In this document: positions 1-6,267 of the stretch, one piece after another
Position numbering within the stretch: the stretch's first letter is position 1
Layout of the letters: every line of letters starts with the position of its first letter
Source of the DNA: Flavobacteriales bacterium
Lineage (GTDB): Bacteria > Bacteroidota > Bacteroidia > UBA10329
Assembly (NCBI GenBank): GCA_021741075.1
Contig: JAIOYO010000032.1
Coordinates: 1 to 32,234 of the forward strand
Direction of reading: 5' to 3'
Length of the DNA stretch: 32,234 nucleotides
Program-made: the position numbers and the translations under genes
The notes under the pieces: generated by a model
The model's database searches: none
The model's input: only the letters and a program-made list of their open reading frames with translations
Told to the model about the DNA's origin: nothing

Positions 1-215
1 GTGAATTCTGTGAATGATTTCCAGAAAGCGCGCATCGTGAAAAACACGTTGAAATCGCTGTTATCGGTTATTGGCCTCGAAAAATCGATGAGGTCGGATT
101 CTTCTAGAAAAAGTGTGGTTCCGTTTCCGATGTCGGTTCTGAAGATCAGTCTGCGGTATCCGTCCTTTACTACTTCTAGAACAAGTTCTCTGCTGTGGTT
201 TGCTTTGGTTTTCAT
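1..215 (-). CDS. Hypothetical protein, N-terminal part only (3' end outside window)
   Basis: An open frame on the minus strand starts with ATG at 215 and runs off the left edge, giving 71 residues with no stop. It begins MKTKANHSRELVLEVVKDGY and continues with charged and beta-type residues (RLIFRTDIGNG, TLFLEESDLIDF). It has no signal peptide or membrane segment, so it is probably a cytoplasmic protein. I do not recognise a family. The opposite frame over the same bases is also open, but its product is a serine-rich string of low plausibility, so I prefer the minus strand. The gene lies downstream of the protease gene on the same strand, but a strong terminator at 452-487 separates them, so it probably has its own promoter. 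Confidence 0.55.
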   Translation of the reverse strand, partial: MKTKANHSRELVLEVVKDGYRRLIFRTDIGNGTTLFLEESDLIDFSRPITDNSDFNVFFTMRAFWKSFTEF

Positions 216-311
216 AGCTGTTGTTTAAGTACATCAGCAAACCAACAACCCCAGACCGTAAGCTATTTACGGAGTGAAAAATTATTTCAGAAAAATTATT
301 TTGGATGAAAC

Positions 312-336
312 GGAGACACCAGCATGGCGTCTCTAC
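312..336 (-). repeat. REP-like hairpin of the GTAG type (GTAGAGACGC family)
   Basis: Read on the minus strand this starts GTAGAGACGCC, has the loop ATGCT and closes with GGTGTCTC. Eight base pairs form, one of them G-U. The 5' GTAG foot and short imperfect hairpin match the known layout of repetitive extragenic palindromes mobilised by REP-associated tyrosine transposases. No transposase is in the window. There is no U-run after it, so it is not a classical terminator. Confidence 0.5.
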
Positions 337-451
337 ATTGGGCGTTTGATAAGAAAAACATCCAAGTTTCCCCCTACCGTTGACCTTCCCGCTATGAAAT
401 AAGCTCCGTTTGCTTCAACGATATCGAGGTAATCCTCTACAAATTGTATAA

Positions 452-487
452 AAAGACCTTCAAAGTTTCGAAACCTTGAAGATCTTT
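452..487 (-). terminator. Intrinsic terminator of the subtilisin-like protease gene
   Basis: A nearly perfect palindrome centred at 469/470 has 18-bp arms and begins 13 nt past the protease stop codon. The two non-Watson-Crick positions (464/475 and 457/482) are G-U pairs in minus-strand RNA but A-C mismatches in plus-strand RNA, so the fold is built for minus transcription. A U-rich run (CUUUUUAUA) follows in the minus direction. The core GACCTTCAA...TTGAAG(A/G)TC resembles a terminator-like palindrome I recall as frequent in Bacteroidota genomes. Confidence 0.8.
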
Positions 488-499
488 CGCTAGGAATAT

Positions 500-3190
500 C
501 TACTGTTTCACGAAACGTGCCCGTCCAACAATTGAACGTTGCCTATCTAGAAGTTCGATGACATACACACCCTGCGCCAAATTGGAAACATCCAGTTGCT
601 GAGTAGTCTGTCCGTTTGCAACCATGCTGGACACCACTCGACCTGAAGCATCTATTAAAAGAATATTGCTTTCATTCTTATTATTTTCAAGCATTCTAAT
701 GTTTAGCAGGTCCGCTGTTGGAACAGGGAACACCTCCATTCCGAAGATGCCATTGAGTTCTCCTATTCCATCAATTCCCGAAGAATCTTCTTCAATAATG
801 TTAACGCAATAATCTTCCACTTCCCCGTCCTGTCCTTCATCACAAGCGCCTTGCGGATAATCGCCAAATTGGCCACCGTATGCCATGGAAACACGCATTC
901 GCGCAGAGCCCAATTGGGCAGTTAGCGGAATGGTAATCGTACCCGAAACTGTATTGTTTGAACCTTGCACATCATCAAACAGCATTTCGGCATTGGCAAA
1001 TGAACCGTTCTGATTTAAGTCTATCCAAAGTCGGAAATGTTCTGTGTACGATTGTCCAGAAAAATCTGGACTGAACGAAACGTAATAGGTTTCTCCGCGC
1101 TGCAAATCAACCGACATCGCACTAAAATCGGTATATCCTCCAACCTCATCATCAGACGTGTTATTGAGGTTACCCACGGTTACATTATTTATCCACTCGA
1201 AATCGTTAGACCCTGCTGAAGCGCAGAAAGTTTGGTCTGTACACGAACCGCAGCCAAATGTTTGAAACGATTCTACATCTGTGAAATCGGTTATTAAGCC
1301 ATCACAATTGGTGGCTACTTGAACTTCGTACTCGGTGCAGGATTCTAAGCCGGAAATGGCGAATGTGGTGGCCGATATTCCTGCTTCCTGTGTCCAATCT
1401 CCACCACCGATAGGTCGCCATTGTAGCGTGTAATTATCGGCTGCAAAAACTGAATTCCATGTTGCGGTTACTCCGTCCTCTGTTTCATCCGAAAGCTCTA
1501 GTAGATCTGGGGCTACGCAGCAACCATCGGTAGAAAAGAAAAGTGTGTCCGTCCAATCGCTGGTTTCTCCATCACAAATGGATTGGGCAACAAACCAATA
1601 ATCTAAGCAAGCACTAAGGCCAGTGATGAGATATTCGGTCTCCGTAAGTTCAGAAACCAAGTTGGCCGCGCCACCTACTTCTCCGTAACTGATATTGAAA
1701 GAATCGATAGACGCAAGTGCGCTCCAATCTATTTCTGCCTGAATGTCGATTGTACTTGTAACTACAACACTAAACGGACGAAGGCATCCGCCACTTTCGC
1801 AGGTGTTTAGGATTTCATCCAAAGCTCCTTTTAGATTCAAACGTCCGCCTGTTACGCATTCGGTAGCAAGATTAGCCACTGGATCAACTCCATTGAAAAT
1901 GGCATCTCTCACCATTCGTGCAGCTAAGGCCGGATCTGAATGCGAAATAGCCGCCAGAGATGCACAAGGGGCAGAATAAACAAGCGCAACTGCCCCAGCC
2001 GTGGCTGGTCCGGCAAATGAAGTTCCAGAAGTGGTTGTGTATCCGCCACCGGGAGCAGTTGTTCTTACGTCTTCGCCCGGTGCACCAAGATCAACCGTGG
2101 ATTGTCCGTAGCCTGAGAATGTTCTCACATCCGAATTATCGGTAGCTGTAATTGAGAGCAGGTATTCGCTGGAACAACCCGTTGGAAGATCGCCAACCAC
2201 ATCGATGTTCACATTATTGTTGGCTGTTGAACCAGCACTCAAAATTCCTGAGAGGCCAAGCGTATCGTAAAAGGCACACCAAAGTGGCGCGTCTAACGGA
2301 TCTGCGCCATCCAATCCCCACGAAGAATTTGTTGCCACCACATAGGCGCCTTTTGCTCCGCTGGTTTGTTCGTACAAGCGCCTCATTACTAATGGATAGG
2401 TGTAGGCTTCAATTACATTGGCTTCATTCGGATTGTTTACGCTACCAATGCTGCCATAGGTCATGTTCATGATTTTCACGTTCCAATTCACGCCCACCAC
2501 TCCTACTCCATTGTTTCCCAATGCGCCAATCATCCCAGCCACATTCACTCCATGGCTACCGCCATCCACATCATCGTCATCATTAACTGGGTTCCATCCT
2601 AAATAGTCATCGATATAGCCGTTGTTATCATCATCGATATTGTTGTTTGGAATTTCGTGGCGGTTCACCCAATTGTTTGCTATTAAATCGGGATGGTCTA
2701 AATCGCCTCCATCATCAACCACACATACAACAATTGTATCGCCTGTGGCAGTTACGCCACCAGTTGTAATCTCCCAAGCCTCGTCAGAATCAATATCGGC
2801 ATCAGCAGTGCCGCCACCTCCGCCATTATTTACATGCCACCATTGTTGTCCCAATTGTGGGTCGTTTGGCGTAACTGCCCGTTGCTGTATGTAATGATTG
2901 AGTTGAACAAGGGTTACCGATGGATGATTCCATAGTTGTTGCAGAAATCGATTGTGATGAATGTTGGGATTGAACTCTAACAAATAGGCAGCCATAGGAG
3001 CTGAAAGCAAGCGATTCAGCTTCAAGTTGGTTGGTTGGCCTTCAAAGAATTGATTAGCATTAATAACCTTATCTACTGCTTTGCTCGGAATTTGAACGAT
3101 GATATTTCCGGGAACTGTCTGTGGTTTTTCTTGAGCAATCACCACGTTTAGCACAAGCGTGCACAGGAAAAGTACAATTAGATGTTTCAT
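500..3190 (-). CDS. Secreted subtilisin-like serine protease (S8) with FnIII, GEVED and T9SS sorting domains
   Basis: An 896-residue secreted peptidase. A signal peptide (residues 1-19, ending VVIAQ) is followed by a propeptide-like segment and an S8 domain at about 115-460. Its catalytic triad is visible: Asp159 in VVDDGG, His213 in SHGVNVAG and Ser391 in GTSFAGP. An Asn/Asp-rich stretch at 183-209 probably binds calcium. Two fibronectin-III-like modules follow (about 470-555 and 558-645), then a GEVED domain (about 690-795, containing GEVEDYC). The last 75 residues resemble a type A T9SS C-terminal signal (GRVVSS, LAQGVYVIEL, final RFVKQ). It is expected to cross the outer membrane by the type IX system and be released or anchored outside. 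The gene is monocistronic with its own terminator. The family is certain; the substrate is unknown. Confidence 0.93.
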   Translation of the reverse strand: MKHLIVLFLCTLVLNVVIAQEKPQTVPGNIIVQIPSKAVDKVINANQFFEGQPTNLKLNRLLSAPMAAYLLEFNPNIHHNRFLQQLWNHPSVTLVQLNHYIQQRAVTPNDPQLGQQWWHVNNGGGGGTADADIDSDEAWEITTGGVTATGDTIVVCVVDDGGDLDHPDLIANNWVNRHEIPNNNIDDDNNGYIDDYLGWNPVNDDDDVDGGSHGVNVAGMIGALGNNGVGVVGVNWNVKIMNMTYGSIGSVNNPNEANVIEAYTYPLVMRRLYEQTSGAKGAYVVATNSSWGLDGADPLDAPLWCAFYDTLGLSGILSAGSTANNNVNIDVVGDLPTGCSSEYLLSITATDNSDVRTFSGYGQSTVDLGAPGEDVRTTAPGGGYTTTSGTSFAGPATAGAVALVYSAPCASLAAISHSDPALAARMVRDAIFNGVDPVANLATECVTGGRLNLKGALDEILNTCESGGCLRPFSVVVTSTIDIQAEIDWSALASIDSFNISYGEVGGAANLVSELTETEYLITGLSACLDYWFVAQSICDGETSDWTDTLFFSTDGCCVAPDLLELSDETEDGVTATWNSVFAADNYTLQWRPIGGGDWTQEAGISATTFAISGLESCTEYEVQVATNCDGLITDFTDVESFQTFGCGSCTDQTFCASAGSNDFEWINNVTVGNLNNTSDDEVGGYTDFSAMSVDLQRGETYYVSFSPDFSGQSYTEHFRLWIDLNQNGSFANAEMLFDDVQGSNNTVSGTITIPLTAQLGSARMRVSMAYGGQFGDYPQGACDEGQDGEVEDYCVNIIEEDSSGIDGIGELNGIFGMEVFPVPTADLLNIRMLENNKNESNILLIDASGRVVSSMVANGQTTQQLDVSNLAQGVYVIELLDRQRSIVGRARFVKQ

Positions 3191-3548
3191 TCAATAGGTT
3201 TGATTCTTGGACGTAAATATAGAAGTAGCGTTGGCGATATATGTTCGGGTTGAGACACTATCAATCGATCTGAAGTACCCGTTTGCAACACAATCAATTC
3301 AGTATGAGTTAGCGTTACGCTCCATTGTAGTGCATTTGCATAATATGTTGGAGACTTTCCACAGCATGACAGAATGATTGTATCAAGTCTATACAGTTTG
3401 TTCTAGAGTGTTCAACGAACAGTGTCAGCCTACCCGAACTTCTGTAATCAAATCCTCCTTTGTCAATCTTAAAAAATATTAACGTTTTACCAATCAAGAA
3501 CATTCCCCAATCTGCTTGGTTACATTTGCCTAAACATCGAACGAAAAA
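3191..3548. other. 358-nt divergent intergenic region with no convincing gene
   Basis: This gap separates the divergent protease and lemA genes. It contains a 62-codon minus-strand frame (3315-3503) with no recognisable features and no close promoter, which I treat as chance. Just upstream of the protease start, the minus strand reads TATATTTA at about 3213-3220, one base off the TAnnTTTG -7 consensus. The lemA -7 element lies at 3521-3528. I see no repeat or RNA gene. Confidence 0.5.
3521..3528 (+). promoter_or_regulatory. Bacteroidota -7 promoter element (TACATTTG) of the lemA operon
   Basis: TACATTTG fits TAnnTTTG exactly and ends 20 nt before the lemA ATG, which would give a leader of about 15 nt. 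No good -33 TTG is seen at the usual 19-21 nt spacing. Confidence 0.5.
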
Positions 3549-4124
3549 ATGAAAAAACTACTATTCCTTCTATTGATAGCTGGCTCTATGGGCTTACAAA
3601 GCTGTCAGTACAACACCATGGTTGAAAAACAAGAAGCGGTGACCGCACAATGGTCTCAAGTTGAAAATGTTCATCAACGAAGAGCTGATCTTATTCCAAA
3701 CCTTGTTTCAACCGTAAAAGGTTATGCCGATTTTGAGCAAGAAACGCTTACTGGTGTCATTGAAGCTCGCGCCAAAGCAACTAGTGTTACTGTTGACCCA
3801 TCGAAGCTGGATGCCAGCAGCATTCAGAAATTTCAGGAAGCACAAGACGGGCTTTCTTCTGCTCTTAGTAAGTTGATGGTAGTTGTGGAACGCTACCCAG
3901 ATTTAAAGGCAAATCAGAATTTCTTGGAATTGCAATCTCAATTGGAAGGCACGGAAAATAGAATTGCTGTGGAGCGCAGGAAATTCAACGAAACGGCTCA
4001 AGACTACAACACGTACATCCGCAAATTTCCGAATAACATGATTGCAGGCATGTTCGATTTTGAGAAGAAAGAGTATTTCGAAGCAGATGCTGGCGCTGCC
4101 ACTGCTCCTAAAGTAGAATTCTGA
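3549..4124 (+). CDS. lemA: LemA family lipoprotein
   Basis: A 191-residue protein, the usual LemA length. A short signal peptide ends in a lipobox (GLQSC, Cys19), so it is probably a lipoprotein. The LemA core is clear: long helices beginning with NTMVEKQEAV, then VENVHQRRADLIPNLVSTVK and the C-terminal NTYIRKFPNNMIAG. The family's biochemical role is not established. LemA genes very often sit with TPM-domain genes, as here, where two follow directly. The stop codon lies one base before the TTG start of the next gene, so the three genes are almost certainly one operon and may form an envelope complex. Confidence 0.93.
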   Translation: MKKLLFLLLIAGSMGLQSCQYNTMVEKQEAVTAQWSQVENVHQRRADLIPNLVSTVKGYADFEQETLTGVIEARAKATSVTVDPSKLDASSIQKFQEAQDGLSSALSKLMVVVERYPDLKANQNFLELQSQLEGTENRIAVERRKFNETAQDYNTYIRKFPNNMIAGMFDFEKKEYFEADAGAATAPKVEF

Positions 4125-4125
4125 T

Positions 4126-4560
4126 TTGAACGCACAGCAATACTTCACAGATGCGCGTTTGGCCAAGCTAGACGCTGCTATTAAAGCAGCCGAAAAAGCC
4201 ACTTCGGGCGAGGTGCGTCTGTATGTAGAAGATAGCTGCAAGGAAGATGTTCTTGATCGTGCGGCCTTTCTTTTTGCAGAGTTGAAAATGCACAAAACCG
4301 AACTTCGAAATGGAGTCCTTTTCTATTTGGCAATAAAAGACCACAAATTCGCGATTTTGGGTGATGGCGGCATCAATGCCAAGGTTGGGAATGATTTCTG
4401 GAATCACATCAAAATTGAGATGCTCTCTTTCTTCAAAGAAGGTCAGTTTTCAGAAGGATTGGAAAAAGGAATTTCAATGGCAGGAGAAGCGTTGTCAACT
4501 CATTTTCCATTTAAACGAGGAGATGTAAACGAACTTTCGGACGACATCATCATCAAATGA
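4126..4560 (+). CDS. TPM-domain protein, cytoplasmic form
   Basis: A 144-residue protein made almost wholly of a TPM (TLP18.3/Psb32/MOLO-1) domain, with the core ATSGEVRLYVED, then LFYLAIKDHKFAILGDGGI and HFPFKRGDVNELSDDI. No signal peptide or membrane segment is visible, unlike the next gene. The start must be non-ATG: the frame has a stop at 4114-4116 and the first usable start is TTG at 4126, one base after the lemA stop, which suggests coupled translation. The end overlaps the next ATG (ATGA at 4557-4560). This domain has been linked to phosphatase activity in some proteins, but its role here is unknown. Confidence 0.85.
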   Translation: MNAQQYFTDARLAKLDAAIKAAEKATSGEVRLYVEDSCKEDVLDRAAFLFAELKMHKTELRNGVLFYLAIKDHKFAILGDGGINAKVGNDFWNHIKIEMLSFFKEGQFSEGLEKGISMAGEALSTHFPFKRGDVNELSDDIIIK

Positions 4561-5333
4561 AAAACCTCCTTTTCATCTTCCTTCTTGCCATTCCGTTCGG
4601 TTCATTCTCGCAAGAATTTCCTGCGCAATCTAACCGTTTGGTAAACGATTATTCCAATACACTTTCTGCTTCAGACGTACAAGATTTAGAGAACAAACTA
4701 GTCGCTTACGACCGCGAAAGTTCGGTTCAGATTGCCATCGTCATCATGAAAACCTTAGATGGTTATCCCATTGATGAGTACACGTTTGAATTGGGCGAAA
4801 AATGGGGAATTGGGCAATCTGGCACCAATAATGGCGCGTTAATCCTTGTGAGTATGGAAGAACGAAAAATGTGGATTGCCACCGGCTACGGACTTGAAGC
4901 CACATTGACCGATGCCATGTCTAAACGCATTATCGAAAACGAGATGAAACCGCGTTTCAGAAACAACGATTATGCAGGTGGATTGGCCGCGGCCTCAGAC
5001 GCCATCATTCTCGTTACTCGAGGAGAATATCAAGGAAATAGTGGCGATGGAAGACCCGATCCAGCACCAATTGCTGGTGGAGTAGTAATCGTGCTGGTGT
5101 TATTACTTGTGTGGATTGTGAAAGCGTTTCAGGTAAAGCGCTACGCCAAAACAAATCACTTGGGATTTTTGGCTGCTTGGATGTTGCTAAATAGCGCAAA
5201 CCGAAGACATAGCGGTTCTTGGACAAACTTTTCTGGCGGAAGTGGTGGTTTCTCTGGAGGCGGAGGCGGTGGCGGCTTTGGAGGTTTTGGTGGCGGCAGC
5301 TTTGGCGGTGGCGGTGCTGGTGGAAGTTGGTGA
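4557..5333 (+). CDS. TPM-domain protein, secreted and membrane-anchored, with Gly-rich tail (YgcG type)
   Basis: A 258-residue protein with a signal peptide (1-18, IPFGSFS), a TPM domain at about 25-155 (NRLVNDYSNTLSASDV, then VQIAIVIMKTLDGYPI and MWIATGYGLEATLTDA), a transmembrane helix (about 171-191, VVIVLVLLLVWIV) and a C-terminal tail of Gly/Ser/Phe repeats ending GGSW. This is the YgcG architecture: the TPM domain lies outside the inner membrane and the Gly-rich tail in the cytoplasm. It overlaps the previous gene by 4 nt. Two different TPM proteins in tandem, one cytoplasmic and one exported, suggest a device working across the membrane together with LemA. The function is unproven. Confidence 0.9.
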   Translation: MKNLLFIFLLAIPFGSFSQEFPAQSNRLVNDYSNTLSASDVQDLENKLVAYDRESSVQIAIVIMKTLDGYPIDEYTFELGEKWGIGQSGTNNGALILVSMEERKMWIATGYGLEATLTDAMSKRIIENEMKPRFRNNDYAGGLAAASDAIILVTRGEYQGNSGDGRPDPAPIAGGVVIVLVLLLVWIVKAFQVKRYAKTNHLGFLAAWMLLNSANRRHSGSWTNFSGGSGGFSGGGGGGGFGGFGGGSFGGGGAGGSW

Positions 5334-5337
5334 CCAC

Positions 5338-5372
5338 AATTAAAAATTAGGAATGAATAATTAAGAATTATG
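5338..5372. repeat. AT-rich degenerate direct repeats (AATTAAAAATTA / AATTAAGAATTA)
   Basis: The units AATTAAAAATTA and AATTAAGAATTA are separated by 10 nt, directly after the TPM operon. I recall spacers of this kind as common between Bacteroidota genes. No hairpin with a U-run is seen. Confidence 0.35.
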
Positions 5373-5407
5373 TTCCTTACCTACCGAATTCATTTCTGAT
5401 TCTATCT

Positions 5408-5444
5408 CTGTGAATCATCTGTGGAAATTCTGTGCATTTGTGGC
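5408..5444. repeat. 11-bp periodic CTGTG repeat
   Basis: Three consecutive 11-nt units start with CTGTG: CTGTGAATCAT, CTGTGGAAATT and CTGTGCATTTG, followed by TGGC. The gene-free spacing and degeneracy suggest an intergenic repeat rather than a regulatory site. It lies 39 nt upstream of the transporter ATG. Confidence 0.4.
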
Positions 5445-5482
5445 CATAACATGTTTTGCAACTGTATATTCACGATTCCATC

Positions 5483-6172
5483 ATGCAGCTCTCAACAGAA
5501 AAACAACAACAAGCCGACACACTCTATCTCATTCTTGCTGGGATATTCATTGCTTCGTTAGTTTCCTGCAACCTCATCTTCCAGAAATTCTTCACCTGGA
5601 ATCCGTTCGGACTGTACAATTTTGAGATTTCTGTGGGCATTCTACCCTACCCAATCACTTTTCTGGTTACCGACTTAATTTCTGAAATCTATGGAGCAAA
5701 GCGCGCCAATCGCGTGGTGGTTGCAGGATTGGTTTCTAGCATTTTTGTACTAGGCGTGGTTTATATTTCCAACCTTACAACAGCTACTAGCTGGTCGCCA
5801 GTTACAAACGCAGAATTCAGTAAAGTTTTTGGATTAACAACGGTATCTGTTGCTGCATCAATGGCAGCCTATTTAGTGGCTCAATTCATCGACATTCGTC
5901 TTTTTCATTTCTGGAAGCAAGTGACGCATGGAAAGCATCTTTGGATACGGAACAACTTCTCAACCATGACATCGCAATTCGTAGATACTGCGCTTGTGGT
6001 CGGGCTGCTTTGTTCAGTTGGAGCCATACAATGGGCGAGGTTTGGCGAATTGTTGTTTGCTGGATGGCTTTTCAAAGCAATCATTGCCGCATTAGACACC
6101 CCAGTTCTTTATGTTTGTACATGGGGAATTCGAAAACATTTTGGATTGAAACCTGCAGAAGAATTTCAATAA
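5483..6172 (+). CDS. yhhQ: Queuosine precursor transporter, YhhQ/VUT family
   Basis: A 230-residue integral membrane protein with about six hydrophobic segments. Family features include LVSCNLIFQKFF near the N-terminus, the SVGILPYPITFLVTDLISEIYG block, the RNNFSTMTSQFVDTALV block and the LDTPVLYVCTW segment. Known members import queuosine precursors such as preQ0/preQ1 across the inner membrane for tRNA modification. I chose ATG 5483 (MQLSTEKQQQ) over an in-frame TTG at 5456 because it is a normal start and the nine extra residues would come from the repeat-bearing spacer. No other queuosine gene is in the window. Confidence 0.9.
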   Translation: MQLSTEKQQQADTLYLILAGIFIASLVSCNLIFQKFFTWNPFGLYNFEISVGILPYPITFLVTDLISEIYGAKRANRVVVAGLVSSIFVLGVVYISNLTTATSWSPVTNAEFSKVFGLTTVSVAASMAAYLVAQFIDIRLFHFWKQVTHGKHLWIRNNFSTMTSQFVDTALVVGLLCSVGAIQWARFGELLFAGWLFKAIIAALDTPVLYVCTWGIRKHFGLKPAEEFQ

Positions 6173-6267
6173 TGAATCTAGGTCTGAAACAAGACACCAA
6201 GACCGGTATTAGATTAGATATTTGTACGTGAATTCATTTTTAACAGAACGAAGAATTTATAAATAAA

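Noticed and set aside
1..228. Plus-strand open frame at the left edge
   Set aside because: It is the shadow of a more protein-like minus-strand frame starting at 215; its product is Ser/Arg-rich without features.
2152..2894. Plus-strand frames inside the protease gene
   Set aside because: The protease frame has a full set of catalytic and sorting motifs, while these antisense products have none.
3315..3503. 62-codon minus-strand frame in the intergenic region
   Set aside because: It has no motif, no signal peptide and no nearby promoter; such a frame is expected by chance.
5236..5330. GGC/GGT-rich stretch as a DNA repeat element
   Set aside because: It is the coding sequence of the normal Gly-rich tail of a YgcG-type protein.
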